Shown here in pieces: positions 21,762 to 34,415 of a stretch of DNA of 64,000 nucleotides. Origin of the DNA: Galeopsis tetrahit (taxonomy: Eukaryota > Streptophyta > Magnoliopsida > Lamiales > Lamiaceae); NCBI GenBank assembly GCA_963675135.1, contig CAVLYN010000040.1:62001-126000 (forward strand), given 5' to 3'. Below the pieces are notes generated by a model. That model saw nothing but the letters and a program-made list of their open reading frames with translations. It was not told the origin of the DNA and searched no databases. The position numbers and the translations under genes were made by a program. The first letter of the stretch is position 1. Every line of letters begins with the position of its first letter.

Positions 21762-24122
21762 GTGCCATTTAACCTCGAAAATACAAAATGAAGTGTTTTG
21801 TAGGATTGCTTGGTGATTAAGCAAACTTTATGTTTTCTTCATTTTGCGGAAAATCGCATACGTTAGTGTTCAAAAACTCTATAGTTTATCCCACTATAAT
21901 GTGGAAAGTGCACTTTCATCGATTCACTCATTCTCTCTTTTTGAAAAGTTCCACGAGTTGCAAAAGTGACCAAGATCAATTCACATTCGTTCTAGGGTTG
22001 TTGTTTTCTATAACTCGTTTATAGTGCCATTTAACCTCGAAAATACCAAAATGAAGTGTTTTGTAGGATTGCTTGGTGATTAAGAAAACTTTACGTTTTT
22101 TTTATTTTGCGGAAAATCACATTCGTTAGTGTTCAAAAACTCTATAGTATCCCACTATAATGTGGAAAGTACACTTTCATCGATTCACTCATTCTCTCTT
22201 TTTGAAAAGTCTCACGAGTTGCAAAAGAGTTAACCATGACCAATTCACATTCGTTCTAGGGTAGTTGTTTTCTATAACTCGTTTATAGTGCAATTTAACC
22301 TCGAAAATACCAAAATGAAGTGTTTTGTAGGATTGCTTGGTGACCAAGCAAACTTTACGTTTTCTTTATTTTGCGGAAAATCTCATTCGTTAGTGTTCAA
22401 AAACTCTATAGTTTATCCCACTATAATGTGGAAAGTACACTTTCATCGATTCATTCATTCTCTCTTTTTGAAAAGTCTCACGAGTTGCAAAAGAGTTAAC
22501 CATGACCAATTCACATTCGTTCTAGGGTTGTTGTTTTCTATAACTCGTTTATAGTGCCATTTAACCTCGAAAATACCGAAATGAAGTGTTTTGTAGGATT
22601 GCTTGGTAACCAAGCAAACTTTATGTTTTCTTCATTTTGCGGAAAATCACATACGTTAGTTCTCAAAAACTCTATAGTTTATCCCACTATAATGTGGAAA
22701 GTACACTTTCATCGATTCATTCATTCTCTCTTTTTGAAAAGTCTCACGAGTTGCAAAAGAGTTAACCATGACCAATTCGGATTCGTTCTAGGGTTTTTGT
22801 TTTCTATAACTCGTTTATAGTGCCATTTAACCTCGAAAATACCGAAATGAAGTGTTTTGTAACTTTATGTTTTCTTCATTTTGCGGAAAATCACATACGT
22901 TAGTTCTCAAAAACTCTATAGTTTATCCCACTATAATGTGGAAAGTGCACTTTTATCGATTCACTCATTCTCTCTTTTTGAAAAGTCTCACGAGTTGCAA
23001 AAGAGTTAACCATGACCAATTCACATTCGTTCTAGGGCTGTTGTTTTCTATAACTCGTTTATAGTGCCATTTAACCTCGAAAATACAAAATGAAGTGTTT
23101 TGTAGGATTGCTTGGTGATTAAGCAAACTTTATGTTTTCTTCATTTTGCGGAAAATCGCATACGTTAGTGTTCAAAAACTCTATACTTTATCCCACTATA
23201 ATGTGGAAGTGCAATTTCATCGATTCACTCATTCTCTCTTTTTGAAAAGTTCCACGAGTTGCAAAAGTGACCAAGATCAATTCACATTCGTACTAGGGTT
23301 GTTGTTTTCTATAACTCGTTTATAGTGCCATTTAACCTCGAAAATACCAAAATGAAGTGTTTTGTAGGATTGCTTGGTGACCAAGCAAACTTTACGTTTT
23401 CTTTATTTTGCTGAAAATCACATTCGTTAGTGTTCAAAAACTCTATAGTTTATCCCACTATAATGTGGAAAGTACACTTTCATCGATTCACTCATTCTCT
23501 CTTTTTGAAAAGTCTCACGAGTTGCAAAAGAGTTAACCATGACCAATTCACATTCGTTCTAGGGTTTTTGTTTTCTATAACTCGTTTATAGTGCCATTTA
23601 ACCTCGAAAATACCAAAATGAAGTGTTTTGTAGGATTGCTTGGTGATTAAGCAAACTTTACGTTTTTTTTATTTTGCGGAAAATCACATTCGTTAGTGTT
23701 CAAAAACTCTATAGTTTATCCCACTATAATGTGGAAAGTACACTTTCATCGATTCACTCATTTTCTCTTTTTGAAAAGTCTCACGAGTTGCAAAACAGTT
23801 AACCATGACCAATTCACATTCGTTCTAGGGTTGTTGTTTTCTATAACTCGTTTATAGTGCCATTTAACCTCGAAAATACCAAAATGAAGTGTTTTGTAGG
23901 ATTGCTTGGTGACCAAGCAAACTTTATGTTTTCTTCATTTTGCGGAAAATCACATACGTTAGTTCTCAAAAACTCTATAGTTTATCCCACTATAATGTGG
24001 AAAGTACACTTTCGTCGATTCACTCATTCTCTCTTTTTGAAAAGTCTCACGAGTTGCAAAAGAGTTAACCATGACCAATTCACATTCGTTCTAGGGTTGT
24101 TGTTTTCTATAACTCGTTTATT
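19375..24122 (+). repeat. HOR-C copy 1, 18-monomer unit of 4748 bp
   Basis: Types c1-c18 start at 19375, 19637, 19903, 20169, 20432, 20696, 20962, 21228, 21494, 21762, 22024, 22288, 22554, 22820, 23064, 23325, 23591 and 23857. The first nine are the HOR-B types. The added nine include c10 (262 bp, TACAAAATG and CGCATACG), c11 (264 bp, TAAGAAAAC, TAGTATCCC, TAGGGTAGTTG), c12 (GTGCAATTT start), c13 (GGTAACCAAGC), c14 (244 bp) and c15 (261 bp, CTATACTTTATCC). The 4748-bp spacing to copy 2 holds for every length variant. Confidence 0.93.
22820..23063 (+). repeat. 244-bp monomer type (c14) with a 22-bp deletion removing the hairpin
   Basis: The monomer runs TTTTGTA directly into ACTTTATG. The 22 bases normally between them are GGA plus the whole 19-bp palindrome. 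Otherwise it is a normal member of the CACATACGTTAGTTCTC group. The same variant recurs at 27568, 33114, 37861, 39958, 43378, 54230, 57125, 60020 and 62652. It always follows type c13 and precedes c15, so it arose once and was spread by HOR amplification. Confidence 0.95.
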
Positions 24123-27100
24123 GTGCCATTTAACCTCGAAAATACCAAAATGGAGTGTTTTGTAGGATTGCTTGGTGATTAAGCAAACTTTACGTTTTTT
24201 ATTTAGCGGAAAAATCACATTCGTTAGTGTTCAAAAACTCTATAGTTTATCCCACTATAACGTGGAAAGTGAACTTTCATCGATTCACTCATTCTCTCTT
24301 TTTGAAAAGTTCCACGAGTTACAAAAGTGACCAAGATCAATTCACATTCGTTCTAGGGTTGTTGTTTTCTATAACTCGTTTATAGTGCCATTTAACCTCG
24401 AAAATACCAAAATGAAGTGTTTTGTAGGATTGCTTGGTGACCAAGCAAACTTTACGTTTTCTTTATTTTGCGGAAAATCACATTCGTTAGTGTTCAAAAA
24501 CTCTATAGTTTATCCCACTATAATGTGGAAAGTACACTTTCATCGATTCACTCATTCTCTCTTTTTGAAAAGTCTCACGAGTTGCAAAAGAGTTAACCAT
24601 GACCAATTCACATTCGTTCTAGGGTTTTTGTTTTCTATAACTCGTTTATAGTGCCATTTAACCTCGAAAATACCAAAATGAAGTGTTTTGTAGGATTGCT
24701 TGGTGATTAAGCAAACTTTACGTTTTCTTTATTTTGCGGAAAATCTCATTCATTAGTGTTCAAAAACTCTATAGTTTATCCCACTATAATGTGGAAAGTA
24801 CACTTTCATCGATTCACTCATTCTCTCTTTTTGAAAAGTCTCACGAGTTGCAAAAGAGTTAACCATGACCAATTCACATTCGTTCTAGGGTTGTTGTTTT
24901 CTATAACTCGTTTATAGTGCCATTTAACCTCGAAAATACCAAAATGAAGTGTTTTGTAGGATTGCTTGGTGATTAAGCAAACTTTACGTTTTTTTTATTT
25001 TGCTGAAAATCACATTCGTTAGTGTTCAAAAACTCTATAGTTTATCCCACTATAATGTGGAAAGTGCACTTTCATCGATTCACTCATTCTCTCTTTTTGA
25101 AAAGTTCCACGAGTTGCAAAAGTGACCAAGATCAATTCACATTCGTTCTAGGGTTGTTGTTTTCTATAACTCGTTTATAGTGCCATTTAACCTCGAAAAT
25201 ACCAAAATGAAGTGTTTTGTAGGATTGCTTGGTGATTAAGCAAACTTTACGTTTTTTTTATTTTGCGGAAAATCACATTCGTTAGTGTTCAAAAACTCTA
25301 TAGTATCCCACTATAATGTGGAAAGTACACTTTCATCGATTCACTCATTTTCTCTTTTTGAAAAGTCTCACGAGTTGCAAAAGAGTTAACTATGACCAAT
25401 TCACATTCGTTCTAGGGTTGTTGTTTTCTATAACTCGTTTATAGTGCCATTTAACCTCGAAAATACCGAAATGAAGTGTTTTGTAGGATTGCTTGGTGAC
25501 CAAGCAAACTTTATGTTTTCTTCATTTTGCGGAAAATCACATACGTTAGTTCTCAAAAACTCTATAGTTTATCCCACTATAATGTGGAAAGTGCACTTTC
25601 ATCGATTCACTCATTCTCTCTTTTTGAAAAGTCTCACGAGTTGTAAAAGAGTTAACCATGACCAATTCACATTCGTTCTAGGGTTGTTGTTTTCTATAAC
25701 TCGTTTATAGTGCCATTTAACCTCGAAAATACCAAAATGAAGTGTTTTGTAGGATTGCTTGGTGACCAAGCAAACTTTACGTTTTCTTTATTTTGCGGAA
25801 AATCTCATTCGTTAGTGTTCAAAAACTCTATAGTTTATCCCACTATAATGTGGAAAGTGCACTTTCATCGATTCACTCATTCTCTCTTTTTGAAAAGTCT
25901 CACGAATTGCAAAAGAGTTAACCATGACCAATTCACATTCGTTCTAGGGTAGTTGTTTTCTATAACTCGTTTATAGTGCCATTTAACCTCGAAAATACCA
26001 AAATGAAGTGTTTTGTAGGATTGCTTGGTGACCAAGCAAACTTTACGTTTTCTTTATTTTGCGGAAAATCTCATTCGTTAGTGTTCAAAAACTCTATAGT
26101 TTATCCCACTATAATGTGGAAAGTACACTTTCATCGATTCATTCATTCTCTCTTTTTGAAAAGTCTCACGAGTTGCAAAAGAGTTAACCATGACCAATTC
26201 ACATTCGTTCTAGGGTTGTTGTTTTCTATAACTCGTTTATAGTGCCATTTAACCTCGAAAAAATACCAAAATGAAGTGTTTTGTAGGATTGCTTGGTGAT
26301 TAAGCAAACTTTACGTTTTTTTTATTTTGCTGAAAATCACATTCGTTAGTGTTCAAAAACTCTATAGTTTATCCCACTATAATGTGGAAAGTGCACTTTC
26401 ATCGATTCACTCATTCTCTCTTTTTGAAAAGTCTCACGAGTTGCAAAAGAGTTAACCATGACCAATTCACATTCGTTCTAGGGTTGTTGTTTTCTATAAC
26501 TCGTTTATAGTGCCATTTAACCTCGAAAATACAAAATGAAGTGTTTTGTAGGATTGCTTGGTGATTAAGCAAACTTTATGTTTTCTTCATTTTGCGGAAA
26601 ATCGCATACGTTAGTGTTCAAAAACTCTATAGTTTATCCCACTATAATGTGGAAAGTGCACTTTCATCGATTCACTCATTCTCTCTTTTTGAAAAGTTCC
26701 ACGAGTTGCAAAAGTGACCAAGATCAATTCACATTCGTTCTAGGGTTGTTGTTTTCTATAACTCGTTTATAGTGCCATTTAACCTCGAAAATACCAAAAT
26801 GAAGTGTTTTGTAGGATTGCTTGGTGATTAAGAAAACTTTACGTTTTTTTTATTTTGCGGAAAATCACATTCGTTAGTGTTCAAAAACTCTATAGTATCC
26901 CACTATAATGTGGAAAGTACACTTTCATCGATTCACTCATTCTCTCTTTTTGAAAAGTCTCACGAGTTGCAAAAGAGTTAACCATGACCAATTCACATTC
27001 GTTCTAGGGTAGTTGTTTTCTATAACTCGTTTATAGTGCAATTTAACCTCGAAAATACCAAAATGAAGTGTTTTGTAGGATTGCTTGGTGACCAAGCAAA

Positions 27101-28870
27101 CTTTACGTTTTCTTTATTTTGCGGAAAATCTCATTCGTTAGTGTTCAAAAACTCTATAGTTTATCCCACTATAATGTGGAAAGTACACTTTCATCGATTC
27201 ATTCATTCTCTCTTTTTGAAAAGTCTCACGAGTTGCAAAAGAGTTAACCATGACCAATTCACATTCGTTCTAGGGTTGTTGTTTTCTATAACTCGTTTAT
27301 AGTGCCATTTAACCTCGAAAATACCGAAATGAAGTGTTTTGTAGGATTGCTTGGTAACCAAGCAAACTTTATGTTTTCTTCATTTTGCGGAAAATCACAT
27401 ACGTTAGTTCTCAAAAACTCTATAGTTTATCCCACTATAATGTGGAAAGTACACTTTCATCGATTCATTCATTCTCTCTTTTTGAAAAGTCTCACGAGTT
27501 GCAAAAGAGTTAACCATGACCAATTCGGATTCGTTCTAGGGTTTTTGTTTTCTATAACTCGTTTATAGTGCCATTTAACCTCGAAAATACCGAAATGAAG
27601 TGTTTTGTAACTTTATGTTTTCTTCATTTTGCGGAAAATCACATACGTTAGTTCTCAAAAACTCTATAGTTTATCCCACTATAATGTGGAAAGTGCACTT
27701 TTATCGATTCACTCATTCTCTCTTTTTGAAAAGTCTCACGAGTTGCAAAAGAGTTAACCATGACCAATTCACATTCGTTCTAGGGCTGTTGTTTTCTATA
27801 ACTCGTTTATAGTGCCATTTAACCTCGAAAATACAAAATGAAGTGTTTTGTAGGATTGCTTGGTGATTAAGCAAACTTTATGTTTTCTTCATTTTGCGGA
27901 AAATCGCATACGTTAGTGTTCAAAAACTCTATACTTTATCCCACTATAATGTGGAAGTGCAATTTCATCGATTCACTCATTCTCTCTTTTTGAAAAGTTC
28001 CACGAGTTGCAAAAGTGACCAAGATCAATTCACATTCGTACTAGGGTTGTTGTTTTCTATAACTCGTTTATAGTGCCATTTAACCTCGAAAATACCAAAA
28101 TGAAGTGTTTTGTAGGATTGCTTGGTGACCAAGCAAACTTTACGTTTTCTTTATTTTGCTGAAAATCACATTCGTTAGTGTTCAAAAACTCTATAGTTTA
28201 TCCCACTATAATGTGGAAAGTACACTTTCATCGATTCACTCATTCTCTCTTTTTGAAAAGTCTCACGAGTTGCAAAAGAGTTAACCATGACCAATTCACA
28301 TTCGTTCTAGGGTTTTTGTTTTCTATAACTCGTTTATAGTGCCATTTAACCTCGAAAATACCAAAATGAAGTGTTTTGTAGGATTGCTTGGTGATTAAGC
28401 AAACTTTACGTTTTTTTTATTTTGCGGAAAATCACATTCGTTAGTGTTCAAAAACTCTATAGTTTATCCCACTATAATGTGGAAAGTACACTTTCATCGA
28501 TTCACTCATTTTCTCTTTTTGAAAAGTCTCACGAGTTGCAAAACAGTTAACCATGACCAATTCACATTCGTTCTAGGGTTGTTGTTTTCTATAACTCGTT
28601 TATAGTGCCATTTAACCTCGAAAATACCAAAATGAAGTGTTTTGTAGGATTGCTTGGTGACCAAGCAAACTTTATGTTTTCTTCATTTTGCGGAAAATCA
28701 CATACGTTAGTTCTCAAAAACTCTATAGTTTATCCCACTATAATGTGGAAAGTACACTTTCGTCGATTCACTCATTCTCTCTTTTTGAAAAGTCTCACGA
28801 GTTGCAAAACAGTTAACCATGACCAATTCACATTCGTTCTAGGGTTGTTGTTTTCTATAACTCGTTTATA
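24123..28870 (+). repeat. HOR-C copy 2, 18-monomer unit of 4748 bp
   Basis: The first monomer carries AAAATGGAG instead of AAAATGAAG, a change shared with copies 3 and 4 but absent from copy 1. At 24122 an A to T change turns the usual TATAGTG into TATTGTG, seen only here. The last monomer (28605) has C at 28810 (AAAACAG), a base otherwise typical of the preceding monomer type, which suggests local gene conversion. Confidence 0.93.
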
Positions 28871-29668
28871 GTGCCATTTAACCTCGAAAATACCAAAATG
28901 AAGTGTTTTGTAGGATTGCTTGGTGACCAAGCAAACTTTACGTTTTCTTTATTTTGCTGAAAATCACATTCGTTAGTGTTCAAAAACTCTATAGTTTATC
29001 CCACTATAATGTGGAAAGTACACTTTCATCGATTCACTCATTCTCTCTTTTTGAAAAGTCTCACGAGTTGCAAAAGAGTTAACCATGACCAATTCACATT
29101 CGTTCTAGGGTTTTTGTTTTCTATAACTCGTTTATAGTGCCATTTAACCTCGAAAATACCAAAATGAAGTGTTTTGTAGGATTGCTTGGTGATTAAGCAA
29201 ACTTTACGTTTTTTTTATTTTGCGGAAAATCACATTCGTTAGTGTTCAAAAACTCTATAGTTTATCCCACTATAATGTGGAAAGTACACTTTCATCGATT
29301 CACTCATTTTCTCTTTTTGAAAAGTCTCACGAGTTGCAAAACAGTTAACCATGACCAATTCACATTCGTTCTAGGGTTGTTGTTTTCTATAACTCGTTTA
29401 TAGTGCCATTTAACCTCGAAAATACCAAAATGAAGTGTTTTGTAGGATTGCTTGGTGACCAAGCAAACTTTATGTTTTCTTCATTTTGCGGAAAATCACA
29501 TACGTTAGTTCTCAAAAACTCTATAGTTTATCCCACTATAATGTGGAAAGTACACTTTCGTCGATTCACTCATTCTCTCTTTTTGAAAAGTCTCACGAGT
29601 TGCAAAAGAGTTAACCATGACCAATTCACATTCGTTCTAGGGTTGTTGTTTTCTATAACTCGTTTATA
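28871..29668 (+). repeat. Local 3-monomer duplication, 798 bp
   Basis: Monomers 28871, 29137 and 29403 repeat types c16, c17 and c18 that have just occurred at 28073, 28339 and 28605. The offset is exactly 798 bp (3 x 266). It interrupts the 18-mer rhythm: copy 2 to copy 3 spacing is 5546 bp (4748+798). The extra triplet is absent from copies 1 and 3, so it is a recent single event, or a misassembly. Confidence 0.92.
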
Positions 29669-32600
29669 GTGCCATTTAACCTCGAAAATACCAAAATGGA
29701 GTGTTTTGTAGGATTGCTTGGTGATTAAGCAAACTTTACGTTTTTTATTTAGCGGAAAAATCACATTCGTTAGTGTTCAAAAACTCTATAGTTTATCCCA
29801 CTATAACGTGGAAAGTGAACTTTCATCGATTCACTCATTCTCTCTTTTTGAAAAGTTCCACGAGTTACAAAAGTGACCAAGATCAATTCACATTCGTTCT
29901 AGGGTTGTTGTTTTCTATAACTCGTTTATAGTGCCATTTAACCTCGAAAATACCAAAATGAAGTGTTTTGTAGGATTGCTTGGTGACCAAGCAAACTTTA
30001 CGTTTTCTTTATTTTGCGGAAAATCACATTCGTTAGTGTTCAAAAACTCTATAGTTTATCCCACTATAATGTGGAAAGTACACTTTCATCGATTCACTCA
30101 TTCTCTCTTTTTGAAAAGTCTCACGAGTTGCAAAAGAGTTAACCATGACCAATTCACATTCGTTCTAGGGTTTTTGTTTTCTATAACTCGTTTATAGTGC
30201 CATTTAACCTCGAAAATACCAAAATGAAGTGTTTTGTAGGATTGCTTGGTGATTAAGCAAACTTTACGTTTTCTTTATTTTGCGGAAAATCTCATTCATT
30301 AGTGTTCAAAAACTCTATAGTTTATCCCACTATAATGTGGAAAGTACACTTTCATCGATTCACTCATTCTCTCTTTTTGAAAAGTCTCACGAGTTGCAAA
30401 AGAGTTAACCATGACCAATTCACATTCGTTCTAGGGTTGTTGTTTTCTATAACTCGTTTATAGTGCCATTTAACCTCGAAAATACCAAAATGAAGTGTTT
30501 TGTAGGATTGCTTGGTGATTAAGCAAACTTTACGTTTTTTTTATTTTGCTGAAAATCACATTCGTTAGTGTTCAAAAACTCTATAGTTTATCCCACTATA
30601 ATGTGGAAAGTGCACTTTCATCGATTCACTCATTCTCTCTTTTTGAAAAGTTCCACGAGTTGCAAAAGTGACCAAGATCAATTCACATTCGTTCTAGGGT
30701 TGTTGTTTTCTATAACTCGTTTATAGTGCCATTTAACCTCGAAAATACCAAAATGAAGTGTTTTGTAGGATTGCTTGGTGATTAAGCAAACTTTACGTTT
30801 TTTTTATTTTGCGGAAAATCACATTCGTTAGTGTTCAAAAACTCTATAGTATCCCACTATAATGTGGAAAGTACACTTTCATCGATTCACTCATTTTCTC
30901 TTTTTGAAAAGTCTCACGAGTTGCAAAAGAGTTAACTATGACCAATTCACATTCGTTCTAGGGTTGTTGTTTTCTATAACTCGTTTATAGTGCCATTTAA
31001 CCTCGAAAATACCGAAATGAAGTGTTTTGTAGGATTGCTTGGTGACCAAGCAAACTTTATGTTTTCTTCATTTTGCGGAAAATCACATACGTTAGTTCTC
31101 AAAAACTCTATAGTTTATCCCACTATAATGTGGAAAGTGCACTTTCATCGATTCACTCATTCTCTCTTTTTGAAAAGTCTCACGAGTTGTAAAAGAGTTA
31201 ACCATGACCAATTCACATTCGTTCTAGGGTTGTTGTTTTCTATAACTCGTTTATAGTGCCATTTAACCTCGAAAATACCAAAATGAAGTGTTTTGTAGGA
31301 TTGCTTGGTGACCAAGCAAACTTTACGTTTTCTTTATTTTGCGGAAAATCTCATTCGTTAGTGTTCAAAAACTCTATAGTTTATCCCACTATAATGTGGA
31401 AAGTGCACTTTCATCGATTCACTCATTCTCTCTTTTTGAAAAGTCTCACGAATTGCAAAAGAGTTAACCATGACCAATTCACATTCGTTCTAGGGTAGTT
31501 GTTTTCTATAACTCGTTTATAGTGCCATTTAACCTCGAAAATACCAAAATGAAGTGTTTTGTAGGATTGCTTGGTGACCAAGCAAACTTTACGTTTTCTT
31601 TATTTTGCGGAAAATCTCATTCGTTAGTGTTCAAAAACTCTATAGTTTATCCCACTATAATGTGGAAAGTACACTTTCATCGATTCATTCATTCTCTCTT
31701 TTTGAAAAGTCTCACGAGTTGCAAAAGAGTTAACCATGACCAATTCACATTCGTTCTAGGGTTGTTGTTTTCTATAACTCGTTTATAGTGCCATTTAACC
31801 TCGAAAAAATACCAAAATGAAGTGTTTTGTAGGATTGCTTGGTGATTAAGCAAACTTTACGTTTTTTTTATTTTGCTGAAAATCACATTCGTTAGTGTTC
31901 AAAAACTCTATAGTTTATCCCACTATAATGTGGAAAGTGCACTTTCATCGATTCACTCATTCTCTCTTTTTGAAAAGTCTCACGAGTTGCAAAAGAGTTA
32001 ACCATGACCAATTCACATTCGTTCTAGGGTTGTTGTTTTCTATAACTCGTTTATAGTGCCATTTAACCTCGAAAATACAAAATGAAGTGTTTTGTAGGAA
32101 TGCTTGGTGATTAAGCAAACTTTATGTTTTCTTCATTTTGCGGAAAATCGCATACGTTAGTGTTCAAAAACTCTATAGTTTATCCCACTATAATGTGGAA
32201 AGTGCACTTTCATCGATTCACTCATTCTCTCTTTTTGAAAAGTTCCACGAGTTGCAAAAGTGACCAAGATCAATTCACATTCGTTCTAGGGTTGTTGTTT
32301 TCTATAACTCGTTTATAGTGCCATTTAACCTCGAAAATACCAAAATGGAGTGTTTTGTAGGATTGCTTGGTGATTAAGAAAACTTTACGTTTTTTTTATT
32401 TTGCGGAAAATCACATTCGTTAGTGTTCAAAAACTCTATAGTATCCCACTATAATGTGGAAAGTACACTTTCATCGATTCACTCATTCTCTCTTTTTGAA
32501 AAGTCTCACGAGTTGCAAAAGAGTTAACCATGACCAATTCACATTCGTTCTAGGGTAGTTGTTTTCTATAACTCGTTTATAGTGCAATTTAACCTCGAAA

Positions 32601-34415
32601 ATACCAAAATGAAGTGTTTTGTAGGATTGCTTGGTGACCAAGCAAACTTTACGTTTTCTTTATTTTGCGGAAAATCTCATTCGTTAGTGTTCAAAAACTC
32701 TATAGTTTATCCCACTATAATGTGGAAAGTACACTTTCATCGATTCATTCATTCTCTCTTTTTGAAAAGTCTCACGAGTTGCAAAAGAGTTAACCATGAC
32801 CAATTCACATTCGTTCTAGGGTTGTTGTTTTCTATAACTCGTTTATAGTGCCATTTAACCTCGAAAATACCGAAATGAAGTGTTTTGTAGGATTGCTTGG
32901 TAACCAAGCAAACTTTATGTTTTCTTCATTTTGCGGAAAATCACATACGTTAGTTCTCAAAAACTCTATAGTTTATCCCACTATAATGTGGAAAGTACAC
33001 TTTCATCGATTCATTCATTCTCTCTTTTTGAAAAGTCTCACGAGTTGCAAAAGAGTTAACCATGACCAATTCGGATTCGTTCTAGGGTTTTTGTTTTCTA
33101 TAACTCGTTTATAGTGCCATTTAACCTCGAAAATACCGAAATGAAGTGTTTTGTAACTTTATGTTTTCTTCATTTTGCGGAAAATCACATACGTTAGTTC
33201 TCAAAAACTCTATAGTTTATCCCACTATAATGTGGAAAGTGCACTTTTATCGATTCACTCATTCTCTCTTTTTGAAAAGTCTCACGAGTTGCAAAAGAGT
33301 TAACCATGACCAATTCACATTCGTTCTAGGGCTGTTGTTTTCTATAACTCGTTTATAGTGCCATTTAACCTCGAAAATACAAAATGAAGTGTTTTGTAGG
33401 ATTGCTTGGTGATTAAGCAAACTTTATGTTTTCTTCATTTTGCGGAAAATCGCATACGTTAGTGTTCAAAAACTCTATACTTTATCCCACTATAATGTGG
33501 AAGTGCAATTTCATCGATTCACTCATTCTCTCTTTTTGAAAAGTTCCACGAGTTGCAAAAGTGACCAAGATCAATTCACATTCGTACTAGGGTTGTTGTT
33601 TTCTATAACTCGTTTATAGTGCCATTTAACCTCGAAAATACCAAAATGAAGTGTTTTGTAGGATTGCTTGGTGACCAAGCAAACTTTACGTTTTCTTTAT
33701 TTTGCTGAAAATCACATTCGTTAGTGTTCAAAAACTCTATAGTTTATCCCACTATAATGTGGAAAGTACACTTTCATCGATTCACTCATTCTCTCTTTTT
33801 GAAAAGTCTCACGAGTTGCAAAAGAGTTAACCATGACCAATTCACATTCGTTCTAGGGTTTTTGTTTTCTATAACTCGTTTATAGTGCCATTTAACCTCG
33901 AAAATACCAAAATGAAGTGTTTTGTAGGATTGCTTGGTGATTAAGCAAACTTTACGTTTTTTTATTTTGCGGAAAATCACATTCGTTAGTGTTCAAAAAC
34001 TCTATAGTTTATCCCACTATAATGTGGAAAGTACACTTTCATCGATTCACTCATTTTCTCTTTTTGAAAAGTCTCACGAGTTGCAAAACAGTTAACCATG
34101 ACCAATTCACATTCGTTCTAGGGTTGTTGTTTTCTATAACTCGTTTATAGTGCCATTTAACCTCGAAAATACCAAAATGAAGTGTTTTGTAGGATTGCTT
34201 GGTGACCAAGCAAACTTTATGTTTTCTTCATTTTGCGGAAAATCACATACGTTAGTTCTCAAAAACTCTATAGTTTATCCCACTATAATGTGGAAAGTAC
34301 ACTTTCGTCGATTCACTCATTCTCTCTTTTTGAAAAGTCTCACGAGTTGCAAAAGAGTTAACCATGACCAATTCACATTCGTTCTAGGGTTGTTGTTTTC
34401 TATAACTCGTTTATA
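29669..34415 (+). repeat. HOR-C copy 3, 18-monomer unit of 4747 bp
   Basis: This has the same 18 types as copies 1 and 2. It is one base shorter because monomer 33885 has a seven-T tract (265 bp). It carries TAGGAATGC in the 32056 monomer and AAAATGGAG in the 32318 monomer. Copy 4 shares both and copies 1 and 2 lack them, so copies 3 and 4 are each other's nearest relatives. Confidence 0.92.

Noticed and set aside
23857..24165. A 102-codon frame crossing a monomer boundary
   Set aside because: It results from a single A to T change at 24122 that turns TAG into TTG. It is one mutant copy of the satellite and not a fusion gene.
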